A stretch of 18,943 nt of DNA from Alectoria sarmentosa. Taxonomy: Eukaryota; Ascomycota; Lecanoromycetes; Lecanorales; Parmeliaceae. Position numbers and translations under genes: made by a program. Below the pieces are notes generated by a model that was not told the DNA's origin, searched no databases, and was given only the letters and a program-made list of their open reading frames with translations. This document shows positions 9,990 to 18,943 of the stretch, piece by piece. Each line of letters begins with the position of its first letter. Position 1 is the first letter of the stretch. The stretch lies in contig WOGZ01000493.1 of assembly GCA_009733775.1 (NCBI GenBank), positions 1-18,943 of the forward strand, written 5' to 3'.

Positions 9990-11760
9990 GTTTCTTCTTA
10001 TTCTTCGCTTTTGAAAATCGATTTAAAGATTTAATTATAATGAATTCGTTAACACGTAAAAGTTTATTGATAATTGTGTTATTATTTTGCGCGTTAACAT
10101 AAATATGCGTATTATCGTCTTTATCAAATCGTTAATAAAAATAAATGTTTTTAAATTTCAACATTTTAGCTATTTTTTGCATTCGTTGTTTTATAATATA
10201 CGCATATGATAATTTTATAATAATAATAAAGTGTTTAATACACGATCGCATATCGTAATTAATAATTTTTATATAATATGATAACATTTATGTGAGAGCA
10301 AATGACGAGACTTTGATATAAAAGTCTCGAAAGATAAACTTTTTGAGATATTTAGAAAAACGCATTTTGATTTTATTATATTTCATTTTATATAATTAAC
10401 GTTCGTTTATAAACATTTTATCGATAATTTTATATACGATTTCTAAATCATCAATAAATGATTCATTTAATTTCTTTTTCAATTTTTCATTATTTAACTT
10501 CTTTTATAAAATCGCGCGATTGTTAAAATATAAATTTTAATTAATTTAAAAAATTATAAATTTCTTTTTTCGAATAATTAAGTGATCGACGATATAATTG
10601 ATCGCAAACGAAAATTCGTTTATATAATCTTTATATAAAACATTTTATTCGTGATTAAATTCCTTCTTTGTTTTTGCGTATATGATATAATTAAAATTCT
10701 TTTTAAAAGTGTTAAATTTCTTTTAATCATTAAAGTATTTATTACAATTCGTAATAATATTATTTTTTATATGTTAGATATAAAGTATATGCGTTACGTT
10801 TGAAAAAATAATCACATATACATTAATTAAGACTTTTTAAACGTTCGTTAATAGCACTTTTAAATAAAAAATGTCGAATTCATTATATAACGCTTTAAAT
10901 TGTTTTATAATTCACACGTAATTCGAAATATATTTCGATTTTATAAAGGCAAAGTTTATATAAAAAAAGGTATTGAAAATCGTGACTTCGATGATTATGA
11001 AAAAAAATAGTTTATATTTATTTATTTTGTATATCGCGTTTAATATCAACATCTCGTGATTAAATTTCAAAATCTTTTAAAACGATTTTCGATAAAAGAA
11101 TAAGAATTTCATTTTTTGTGTGATTGAATCTTTAATTATACGAAAAAACAATTCATTTAATCGTGTAATTATTATATCAAAGTTTATATCGAAATCATTA
11201 ATTCAAGCGCTTCGCTTTTGATTTTTGATTTGATATTATAAACGTTTTATGATTTAATTATCGAATTTTTCTCGTCGATGTCAAATCGTAAAAAAGATAT
11301 GATTTATTTTGACTGCGCTTTAAAACGTATTTGATTAATAATAATATTTTAAATTTTTTGAGTTATAACGATTTTTCGTATTATTGAATGAAATTTAAAT
11401 AAAATATAATCGTGATTGTGTGTAAAGTTTATTATTGTAAAGTTTCAATTTGTTTAAATTTCGTTTATTTTAATACGCTGAGCGATGACATTAAAAGAAT
11501 AATTAATTAATCGATTAAAAGTGATTCGTTTGTTTATATTTTTATTGTTTTTTTTTTTCTTTTCACCGCGATCGCAGCGAATTCACGTTTTTTTAACGAT
11601 TTCATTTTTTTTGAAACGTTTTATAAGATTTTTGATGATAGCATAATTTTAAAAATTTATATATTATTATATGCGTAGAATAAGAACATTAAAATCGACA
11701 TTTATTTAATCGTCAAAAAATGATTTCAAGGTCATTATTGTTGATTTAATGTAAAAAAAA
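9990..11760. other. AT-rich RIP-type DNA without recognisable genes
   Basis: This is gene-free, very AT-rich DNA running up to the isochore boundary. No transposon domain was identified on either strand by translation of selected parts, although stretches such as 11180-11330 keep moderately varied codons and may be another dead element. It contains a perfect 9-bp inverted repeat at 10306-10329. Confidence 0.5.
10306..10329. repeat. Perfect 9-bp hairpin in AT-rich DNA
   Basis: CGAGACTTT (10306-10314) and AAAGTCTCG (10321-10329) are exact reverse complements separated by GATATA. Unlike most palindromes nearby, the stem is not simple AT. It may be a remnant of an element end or a chance hairpin; no function is claimed. 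Confidence 0.6.
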
Positions 11761-11881
11761 AAGATATATAAATAATGTTTTATAAAGCGCGAGATCTTGA
11801 AGATTTTCGACCCTACTTCGATAATGTGCGGGGTTTATATTTGTTCGGGTTAGCGCCTTGATAGCAATTAATTGGATCTGA

Positions 11882-11938
11882 GGGGGTATACGCCTAATAA
11901 ACATGGGGGTATACGCTTATTGGACAGGGGGTATACGC
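11882..11938. repeat. Three GGGGGTATACGC repeats at the isochore boundary
   Basis: The 12-mer GGGGGTATACGC occurs at 11882-11893, 11905-11916 and 11927-11938, spaced 23 and 22 bp apart, with variable AT-containing linkers. Its centre, GTATAC, is palindromic. The cluster lies within about 100 bp of the point where the AT-rich block ends. It could be a small minisatellite, a protein-binding cluster or the scar of an inserted element. Nothing similar was seen elsewhere in the window. Confidence 0.8.
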
Positions 11939-12443
11939 GTAATGTGAGCCTATTTCAACTCCATTTGGAAGCTTGTTCAAGACACTGTGCCAGCGCGATA
12001 AACGCCGTCTGCATCGGGTCAATTTAGTGTGTCCTGTGTTGGAAATTGGGATCTCTTGATAGACCGATCGGACCACCTGCAGACTTCGAATACTAGTAGA
12101 TATTAGGCTCGCCTTCTGCTTTACCTTTTCTCTAGATCTCTCTGTGCTCTTGATTTCATCAAATATCCCATTCTTTGCTTTGGTCTGTCCCAGCACTCAA
12201 GCGTTCTGGAAGAGCCAGCGGACCATCAGCACACGGCTTGAGACAGTTTCACGTTCTAATAATTGAAGGCATTAAGATTCGGCAATTTCATCGCAGCGGC
12301 TTCTTACCTCACGATCTTCAGGATGTACCTGGGTTATAGCACGGGGCCCATAATTTCAAAGGGACCTGCTGTCATTGAAGGGCATAATTCCTAGAAACTG
12401 CCTAACGACCAAGAGCGTTGTTTCTTAGATCCGCACTGCAAGC
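11939..12443. other. Upstream region of the F-box-like gene
   Basis: This is balanced-composition intergenic DNA between the boundary repeats and the F-box start codon. A 100-codon minus-strand frame (12196-11894) ends inside the boundary repeats and has no recognisable domain, so I treat it as non-coding. No clear TATA box or binding site was identified; the promoter and 5' UTR of the downstream gene should lie in this stretch. Confidence 0.5.
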
Positions 12444-13910
12444 ATGACACGATTCCAAGATCTATCATCTGAGCTTGTGCTCAGTATCCTCGAAAGATCC
12501 TTGCCGGAAGATATCGACTCCATATCTCTGGTTTCAAAACCCATCTACCAGCTTGCCATCCTGGGGCTTGAGAGGCACCGCAGGTTGCGAAAGCAGTACA
12601 CCAAAATTGAGAACATGGTCGAACACGAACCTGACAGTTGGCATGATCCCGGTGGGCTTCTGGCAGATCTGTTATGCAAGATCAAGAGTGATACCAGCAT
12701 TGGCCACTATGTCAAGAAGTTAGATTTATCGATGTGGAACAATGGTGCAAGAGATGGTTGGAAACCTGATGAGGTCTTCGAGAGATCTGTCACCACACAT
12801 AGAACCCGGCTTCAGCAGGATTCGAAGACTAACATGGACATCATCGAAGAAGCTATCCGCGCGATGGAAATCATACCCACGGAGGAAGTCGATGACTGGC
12901 TTCATCAAATCCGACTTGGCAATGAAGACCCACTCGTTGCGCTCTTGTTCCTACATGCGCCCGCACTTCACACGCTGCAGTTCGTAGCGCCCTACAATCG
13001 TCGGGAGTCATCATATCTCCTCAGAACGATCCAGCGCGTCGCAGGGCAAGGGTGTGCCGTCAAGCCACATCCATCGCACCTCAAAAACGTAGAGATACAT
13101 TGCGCCGAGGGGTGGGAGAACCTTGATTTTATCAAGGCCTTCATGTCCCTACCCTCTCTTACTTCCATCAAAACGAATAATCTCTTTGTCGATGGTCGAA
13201 GGCACCGGGCGAAGTCTGCAATACTACCAAAGCCCTCGAACGTCTCTGAATTTTCTGTCTCGAATGGTTTCTTACCCGAAAAGGCCATTTCCGAGCTTCT
13301 GCAAGGAGTGAAGAATCTGAGAATATTCGCCTACAATATCACAAATCTGTGGCATGACGAGGACTATACGTCTAAATTCGACTGTCTTGCTGTGATGAAT
13401 TCCCTGGAGGCCAACGCCAGTCACACTCTCGAGCATCTGAAATTAGGCGCCCCAGGCGTCGAAGCAAGCCAAATAGCTCCTATCCGAAGATTTCATGCGT
13501 TGCGAGAAATCGAAATCGAGACCAGTTGCTGCTTAGCTGTGGAGGGGAGCAAAATCGCAAACCTCGTTAGCGTATTACCCGTCTCAGTCGAAAGGCTTGC
13601 CATTTGTTGGCACGAGGCTACCTCTGTCGATGGAATCGGGACATTGACAGAAGCTATACTCGGCCTAGTACGAGATAGCAAGACTCAGCTGCCCAGTTTG
13701 AGAATGCTACATGTGGGTACTATGGATCAAGGGGAGTCAGATGCACTTTGGGACTGTTTGGGTTCCGATGAAACAGCGCAAATCAATCCGTTGCTGTCAT
13801 TCAAGATCCAAGGCCCTAATAGCATCGAAGAGATTCCTGCATGGGTCGATAATGTTTGTACCTGCGGCCAGGACTGTTTTGGGACTAATTCTCAGCATGG
13901 TGGTAACTAG
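12444..13910 (+). CDS. F-box-like protein, 488 aa, single exon
   Basis: The N-terminus carries an F-box-type motif at about residues 5-45: LSSELVLSILERS, then a D-I-D-S-I-S-L-V-S-K core and the aromatic/hydrophobic tail YQLAILGLERHRRL. That is the arrangement of many F-box proteins of filamentous ascomycetes. F-box proteins bind Skp1 and bring substrates to SCF ubiquitin ligases. The remainder (about 60-470) has scattered leucine-rich segments such as LPSLTSIKTN, VKNLRIFAYN and LPSLRMLHVGT, spaced like degenerate leucine-rich repeats and likely to form the substrate-binding part. The C-terminus ends with CTCGQDCFG, a small Cys cluster also met in such fungal proteins. No signal peptide, membrane span or intron is evident. 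The start is the first ATG of the frame, in the context AAGCATGAC. The substrate is unknown. The gene is intact although it lies about 600 bp from the RIP-affected block. Confidence 0.8.
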   Translation: MTRFQDLSSELVLSILERSLPEDIDSISLVSKPIYQLAILGLERHRRLRKQYTKIENMVEHEPDSWHDPGGLLADLLCKIKSDTSIGHYVKKLDLSMWNNGARDGWKPDEVFERSVTTHRTRLQQDSKTNMDIIEEAIRAMEIIPTEEVDDWLHQIRLGNEDPLVALLFLHAPALHTLQFVAPYNRRESSYLLRTIQRVAGQGCAVKPHPSHLKNVEIHCAEGWENLDFIKAFMSLPSLTSIKTNNLFVDGRRHRAKSAILPKPSNVSEFSVSNGFLPEKAISELLQGVKNLRIFAYNITNLWHDEDYTSKFDCLAVMNSLEANASHTLEHLKLGAPGVEASQIAPIRRFHALREIEIETSCCLAVEGSKIANLVSVLPVSVERLAICWHEATSVDGIGTLTEAILGLVRDSKTQLPSLRMLHVGTMDQGESDALWDCLGSDETAQINPLLSFKIQGPNSIEEIPAWVDNVCTCGQDCFGTNSQHGGN

Positions 13911-14816
13911 TCCAAAGTTTGATTGTCCTTCGATTAAGCGTCGTGAAAACTATTGATTTCCCACGTGACGTCTGACTTTTGGGCTTTGAGGTATACTGCT
14001 CCAATGGTCTCAATTAATCAATTCGACTGAGGACCTTTCTCTCAAGGATACAAGTCTGTCACATATCAGGCATTTCAATTGTTTCTTTGACATGGGCATC
14101 TGGACTACATAGAGACGGTACAACGGCACTTTGTTCCAAGATCTGCGGGCTATGTTCTTGTTGAGTCGCTGGGAGCGCTGAAACCCCCAAACCTTTTACT
14201 TCTACAGAAGTCACCCTGTCGCGTGCTACTCCCAAAGCTGCAGTAGTTTATTCTTTCCTCGTTAAAGAGGCGTCTTATTTGCGGGACCTTCTGTACATAT
14301 CGCGTGAGCTTCTAAAACCCTAACATGCGGGAAAGAAGAGCGGGCTCAGCATGGCCAGTAGTATCTCTTGCCTGGGAAAACCGGAATACTGGAAGAAGAA
14401 TTTGACATGTAGAGCTCGAAGACAAGATTCGTAGTATATCCATGGAGGCCTTTTGTTTGTAGCAAAGGACTTGAACACAAAACTTGGAATTAAAAAGAAA
14501 CACGAAGCTCAGACATTGCAGATTCACGCAGAATGTTTAGCTTTGATTGATTTTGAAACCCTCGACACAAGAGATTGTGTTGAACATGATTGAGCGGTGG
14601 AAAAGAAAAGACGGGATGAAAGGGAACCACGAACTTCAACAGCAGCGAGTGCAAACGCTAACGGCCAAACCTCGGCCCCTTCCTCTCCCGCCAAGACTCG
14701 CGCAATGCCCTAGATAGTACATCGACCACGACCTCACCTCCGGCACTTCTCCATCAAACTACATCCAAAGCACAGACTGCCCACCTCGCCCTCCTCTCAC
14801 CCTCCAACCCTCGAAA
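13911..14816. other. Intergenic region, F-box-like gene to complex I subunit gene
   Basis: About 900 bp have balanced base composition and no supported gene. A 71-codon minus-strand frame (14527-14312) has no recognisable content. The last ~100 bases before 14817 are strongly pyrimidine-rich (CCTC/CCTCC runs), a common feature of promoters and 5' leaders of constitutively expressed fungal genes. Confidence 0.55.
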
Positions 14817-15405
14817 ATGGCAGGCCACAACAATTGTACCACCCCCCTCCCCCCTCCACACCCCTCCCTCCCCCCAAAGCGCACCGCTAACAAATTCTCC
14901 CCCTCAAACCAGCCCTCGCCATGGACCCGGCCCTGGTCAAATACAACAGTACGCCCCCTCCCTCCCTCAACCTCTTCAAAACCCCATCCCATGCCATCAC
15001 GCGTGTCACACATATCTCCCCTACATCGCCGGCGCAGCCATAGAGGGAATCACGATCGAGAGGGCACGCTGACACCGCACCAGACATGGCCGCAAACCGA
15101 TGGAAATATTTCCGCTGGACGGGGCGCACGGCGTGGATCACGTTTGTATATGTGGTGGCGATACCGTCGGTGGTGGGGTATGTGGGGTTTGTGACGGAGG
15201 TGAGTGGGACATGCCCCTTATGAAAAGCAGAGATGCGAGATGTGGCAATGGTGGAAAAGAGAGAGGGAGAGAGGGGAGAAAGACTGAAAATAGATAGCAG
15301 TATTTGAGGCATTGAATTAGCTGCGTTGCTGACATGTTACGTGGCTACTAGGGCAAATACGAGCTTCGGGGCAAGAGGAGGGACGACATCATTAGGGAAT
15401 TCTAG
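14817..15405 (+). CDS. Complex I accessory subunit, NDUFB4/B15-like, 74 aa, four exons
   Basis: Exons are 14817-14835, 14913-14948, 15084-15199 and 15352-15405. Introns of 77, 135 and 152 bp all have GT-AG ends, with candidate branch sites CTAAC (14887), CTGAC (15068) and CTGAC (about 15329). Exon phases fit exactly and give 74 codons plus TAG. Landmarks: MDPALVKYNNM (10-20), the basic/aromatic block WKYFRWTGRTAW (25-36), one hydrophobic helix (about 37-55) and the tail GKYELRGKRR (58-67) ending in IIREF. These match small fungal single-span subunits of mitochondrial NADH:ubiquinone oxidoreductase of the NDUFB4/B15 type, which sit in the inner membrane and help assemble the membrane arm. No cleavable presequence is apparent, as is usual for such subunits. 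The open frame that runs straight through from the same ATG reads intron as protein and is not the product. Exons 1 and 2 are only 19 and 36 bp. The exact subunit name is from memory of the family. Confidence 0.87.
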
Positions 15406-16057
15406 GCTTGCGGGAGATGTGGAGAGAGTGTGTGCTGAGGCGTTTTGGACTACGCACGCGGACTGTAAACGGCACGGGATGGGTATGTGGAGGACAATGC
15501 CTCGAGAGAGAGGAAGCGAGAGATTATCACACGGCTGCATGCAGCAGGGGGCGTGCACTAGCAGCCGTCTCTGGGAACCGTGCATTCGAGTCTAGTGCCT
15601 CTCAGCCGGTTGTGTAATGCTATGCTTCATAGTCCATCTCCAAACATGTTTTCACCTTGAGTTTCTCGATGGCGAGAATGAGAAAGCAGACAAATCCATG
15701 ACAAGAAGCCATTGCCGCATGAGTAGATTTCCCGAAAAAAACAATACAGTCCAAAGATCGGCGCAACCTGTCATCCATACTCTCGCCAAGATGCCATTAT
15801 TTTGTATCTGTCTCAACCAAAATACAGCGTGTACAGAAAAACCGCCACCCAAGAGCCCCTTTACTTAGAAGATCTAGTTGCTTCAACCAGCTCATTCCGA
15901 AAAACATACAAACCCTCAAAAAGGCGCCATAAATAAAAGATCATCATCCTATCTAAAACACATATACCAACATAAAAAAAACTATCAGTCACAGCCCACC
16001 TCTCACTCACGCGCCTCATCCTCACCGCAAAAGACGCGTGCAATACCCTGCAGGCCC
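15406..16057. other. Intergenic region between convergent genes
   Basis: These 650 bp follow the stop codon of the complex I subunit gene and lead to the 3' end of the minus-strand pseudogene. Several overlapping 60-90 codon frames occur on both strands, as expected by chance in GC-rich DNA; none shows a domain or a splice-consistent structure. Both 3' UTRs should fall here. No clear terminator can be defined. Confidence 0.5.
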
Positions 16058-16889
16058 CTACAATAGTGCCAATCCGTACCCGGCAATTCGATCACCAGCG
16101 CTAAGTATGATAGCGACTTCATCGCTGGTGTTGAGCCCTTGTCCTCCTCCATTCTCACCATTATTACTTGCGCTGTTGGTTGGTGAGGGCGTGGTTGTTG
16201 AAATCTTGGCTGGGCAAGCTTTGCTGCGGGGATGCCGTGGCCGTAAAGGTAGCAAGCAGTCGCACTGTCGGGAGCGGGCTTACGCTGACGAAGATGAGCT
16301 TGTTGAGGATGTCGAGGAAGAGGAGGTGGAGGGTGAAGAGGAGGAAGAGGAGCTGGCTGGCGATGGGATAGATGGTAGAAAGGCTGTAAGGCGGCGGCGC
16401 AAGGAAAGTCTCGTCTGTCGGGCGAGAGCAGTTGGATGAGCCGCCCGAATTCGTGCCACGACAACGCCAGAGCTGGTCCTGGGTGTCGTAAGTTACGTCC
16501 AGCTGGTTTCATATCGACACGATTACCTTTATTACAGCATCCGTCAAGACTGAGTCTGCCACGGTATTGGAAATGATGAGGATACAGACGTACTGCAGTA
16601 TTGAGGGAACTCAGGCGCACTGTATGTTTGATCCGTGCAAGGGCTGATTCAGTATGCGCCTCGGACTTGATTGGTGGTCCTAGTTGAGCGAACTGGAGAG
16701 GCAGATGTTGTTGGATTGCACGGCACAATAGTTCAGGAAGGGGGATGTGGTGGATGTGGTTTTACCGCAGGGATCGACGTAGTTTGGGGATGGAAGGACT
16801 GTGCTGTTGCAGGCGTAGTGACAGCCCGAAGCTGTGACGAGAGGGAGCTGCGAGATGGGTATGAGGAAGAAGAGGGGTAGATGAGACAC
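16058..16889 (-). pseudogene. Decayed gene for a Cys-rich, Ser/Thr-stalked membrane protein
   Basis: Reading down the minus strand gives the parts of a typical ascomycete surface protein in order but in different frames. First come a hydrophobic leader (LPLFFLIPISQLPLVTASG) and a Cys-rich ectodomain (CHYACNSTV, then YCAVQSNNIC) at about 16889-16683. A second Cys segment, CTDQTYSAPEFPQYC, spans 16639-16595 in another frame. A third part from 16502 has LDVTYDTQDQLWRC and ETFLAPPPYSL. A Ser/Thr-rich stalk (16353-16284), a possible 60-bp intron (16283-16224, GTAAGC...CAG) and a juxtamembrane GLNTSDEVAI follow. The breaks are a stop at 16682-16680, a second at 16651-16649, a CCAGCCAG duplication (16353-16360) that shifts the stalk out of frame, and a disrupted membrane helix. 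No in-frame ATG precedes the leader. Alternatively, unrecognised introns rescue part of it. The function of the intact family is unknown to me. Confidence 0.55.
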
Positions 16890-18348
16890 GTGCGCTGATG
16901 GATGAGGCAATAGATCCCTGGGGACCAATCATCTGTTGCAAAAGATCGACGAATTGAAGGATCAGAGGATCGAGCCGTTGCACCGTAGATATTTCCGTTT
17001 TTAAGACGAGGCTGAAGACAGCCATGGTGCTGCATGAAGCCCAGTTGGAAGGTGACACCGCGAGAACATCAGTGGCTGCAGCGTGAATCTTTCTATTTCT
17101 CTTTCATGCCCTAAAACCCAACCTCCCGTTTATTCAACAAAAGCTTCACCCGCAGGCTATAGCTGTACTCTTGATACTTCCAAAAAGAAAAGGTCGCGGC
17201 ACATGCAACCAATATGTTTGACAACAACAATAGAAGTTAAGTGTGAATAGCTAGTCCGATACGACTTGGGTACATCATCGCTTTCTTTTAGCAGTGTACT
17301 GTTTTACCCCGGCAGCATTCTGTATCAAGAAGGAGGATCACCCAGCTTGCACAGGAGTCATACCTACATATTGGCCCCCCGGTCCGCAACTAATCTTATC
17401 GATTGGCAATCAGATGAAAAGACCGGAGTATTTCAGATAGCTAAGCGTATCCTTGTAATTTTTCCAATGGTGACTTGATGCATTCAGTGTCTGCCCCATC
17501 GTATTTCCTATCCTGGTGCACTTTGTTCTCGTTGGCAAGAATATCTTGACCCTCAGTCTTCGCAAAGCCCCAATTTTCGGGGACGAGATTTAAATAATGA
17601 AATGCTTGATAGTAGAGCACTCGACCTACTTTGGATTAGCATCTGCGATACTGAAAGACTCTTCGTATTCTCGCTCGTTGCTGAGTTGTGGTGTCAGTTT
17701 GAAAAGTGCTTTCTGGTAGCGTCCTTTATATATAAGACCCCGAGAAAATGACGCAAGACAACAAAAGTTTCTCGACCTCAACAACTCATTTGTTCACGAG
17801 ATACTCAGATGATAATCCGCTGTGTCGCGGACTAAGAGGCTAAGATGTGCGAGTTCTTGATGTAAATCTCTGTTCTTGTTTCTGTAGACGTTGTGGCAAA
17901 CGTGTTCGTACACGTAATCAGTAGCATCAGGATTGAAGAGAACGAGGGATTCGAGATTTACTCTAAAACACTCAGTGTGATTGATTTCGACATTTTGACT
18001 CCAGATCGGAAGGTTACCTTTTGGGAAACAGGTGTGGCTCATCGATAAGTTTTGCAAAAATGTTCGATTCTTTGCGGGCTCGAAGTTGTGACATCATTCA
18101 GGCTCGCGGCATCATTCTTGCTCAGAGCGCGCCCGCTAAAGCGGCGACGAGCCTCAAGTGAGCTGGGGGCAATTTTTTTTTAATCGCCCAATGAACTTTC
18201 ACCATCTCGCTTTGCCCAGAGTTCGACATTTCGCATACCTGTACTCACGCCGACACTAACAATACCCCAAAAAATGAGGTGACACATATGCCAAACCCCA
18301 CCGTGCCATTCCACTTCTCTTAAAACAACAACAACAACAACAACAAAC
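16890..18348. other. Intergenic region upstream of SAP18
   Basis: About 1.45 kb hold no supported gene. Frames at 16762-17058 (-), 17266-17478 (+), 17794-18057 (-) and 18180-18413 (-) have no recognisable domains and no splice-consistent extensions. If the minus-strand pseudogene had an upstream coding exon it would lie around 16950-17060, where ATGs and GT sites exist but none joins convincingly. The last 200 bp should include the SAP18 promoter and 5' UTR. Confidence 0.5.
18326..18346 (+). repeat. (CAA)7 microsatellite in the SAP18 5' leader
   Basis: Seven CAA triplets end two bases before the ATG of SAP18. CAA-rich leaders are unstructured and common before fungal start codons. The run is long enough to vary in length between strains. 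Confidence 0.9.
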
Positions 18349-18943
18349 ATGGCCATGCAAACCGGGCCCGGCGGGAAAGTCGACCGCCAAACCACGACCC
18401 CCTTCCACCTCAAGCTCTTCTACCGCACCGGCTCATTCCACAGGTAAAAACCCCCATCATCCCCACCATCCCATACCGGCTAACGACCCTCCGCCAGCCT
18501 CACCGACTTCCCCACCAGCGCCCCCGCCAACCTCCCCCCGCACCTGCAAATCTACACCTGGCCCACCTGCACCCTGCGCGAATTATCGCACCTGCTCGTC
18601 ACGGCGCTGCCGACCCTGCTGCCCAGCCCGGCCATCGGCACGCGCCTCGCCTACCGGCTCGTGTACCCGGACACGCACAACGCGCACCCGGCGGCGCCGG
18701 GGCGGTATCTGAGCAAAGAGCTCGGGGACGTCGTGGTGGGGGATGTGGAAGGGCGGGGCGTGCTGGCCGGGGGGGAGGTCGAGAGGGCGGTGGTGCGGGA
18801 CGGGGTGATGGCGGGCCGGCTGGAGGGGGAGCCGGAGAAGACGTTGCAGGAGGCGCGGTTCGTGATTGGGGATTTCATTTCGTGTGCCATTTTCGCGCCG
18901 GGGCCGGACGGGAGCGTGGCGTGGGGGCATGCGGGGAGGGGGG
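18349..18943 (+). CDS. SAP18, Sin3-associated polypeptide (5' part, runs off the window)
   Basis: Exon 1 is 18349-18443, intron 18444-18497 (54 bp, GTAAAA...CCAG, with CTAAC near 18480) and exon 2 begins at 18498 and continues past the window end; 180 codons are visible. SAP18 hallmarks are present: TTPFHLKLFYRTGSFH at the N-terminus, LQIYTWPTCTLRELSHLL, RLAYRLVYPD, then KTLQEARFVIGDFISCAIF. SAP18 adopts a ubiquitin-like fold and works in the nucleus with Sin3 histone deacetylase complexes and, in animals, in the ASAP complex. A Gly/Val/Arg-rich insert (about 120-145) lies between the conserved blocks, as in other filamentous fungi. The ATG at 18349 directly follows the CAA run; a second in-frame ATG is at 18355. 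The exon is very GC-rich, so dense overlapping minus-strand frames here are shadows. Confidence 0.92.

Noticed and set aside
1..11760. Mitochondrial DNA inserted or assembled next to nuclear DNA
   Set aside because: No mitochondrial genes, tRNAs or rRNAs were recognised, and the block contains a nuclear gypsy element and transition-only repeat divergence.
11894..12196. 100-codon minus-strand frame beside the boundary
   Set aside because: It has no domain, and its last codons are simply the translated boundary repeats.
14817..15194. 125-codon continuous frame MAGHNNCTTPLPPP...
   Set aside because: It reads through two good introns; the spliced product in other frames matches a conserved complex I subunit.
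16003..16728. 241-codon minus-strand frame
   Set aside because: It is open by chance in GC-rich, Ser-coding repeats; the recognisable protein segments on this strand are in the other two frames.
17590..17640. tRNA-like words (GAGCACTCGACCTAC)
   Set aside because: No matching acceptor stem, anticodon arm or T-loop could be built around them.
17794..18057. 87-codon minus-strand frame with several Cys and His
   Set aside because: No recognised domain, no signal peptide and no splice-consistent continuation; too little to call a gene.

Overview
The window looks like nuclear DNA of a filamentous ascomycete (Pezizomycotina). Three things point there: short GT-AG introns (54-152 bp) with CTAAC/CTGAC-type branch sites, fungal housekeeping genes (SAP18 and a complex I accessory subunit), and a two-speed layout. 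About 11.8 kb of extremely AT-rich, gene-free DNA meets 7 kb of ordinary gene-bearing DNA at an abrupt boundary near 11.76-11.88 kb. The AT-rich part carries the marks of repeat-induced point mutation (RIP): repeat copies differ almost only by transitions, old Gln and Trp codons have become stops, and the remaining C bases mostly sit in CpG.

Layout of the left part. At 130-319 and 1992-2181 lies a pair of ~190-bp direct repeats, LTR-like and 1,862 bp apart. Between them is a composite minisatellite: a ~147-bp family at about 360-1000, then a GC-richer array at 1010-1826 that includes two apparently identical 168-bp units. From about 7.25 kb down to 3.4 kb, on the minus strand, a dead Ty3/gypsy retrotransposon can still be read through its decay: a possible zinc finger, protease, reverse transcriptase (YIDD intact), RNase H, the integrase zinc-binding region and the integrase core. 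A long inverted repeat (arms 8794-8989 and 9796-9989) marks a second element. The rest, to 11.76 kb, holds no recognisable gene.

Layout of the right part. Three GGGGGTATACGC repeats sit just inside the boundary (11882-11938). They are followed by an intact single-exon F-box-like gene (12444-13910, +) and a four-exon gene for a small complex I subunit of the NDUFB4/B15 type (14817-15405, +; 74 aa; a single long frame through the locus would miss it). On the minus strand, 16058-16889 holds what looks like a decayed gene for a cysteine-rich, Ser/Thr-stalked, single-span membrane protein. The 5' part of SAP18 (18349 to the window end, +, one 54-bp intron) closes the window.

The genes do not form a pathway. 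They are neighbours at the edge of a silenced repeat island: two conserved housekeeping genes, and two faster-evolving types (F-box and surface protein) of the kind often found beside RIP-affected blocks. All identifications are by eye from translated sequence; no database search was run.
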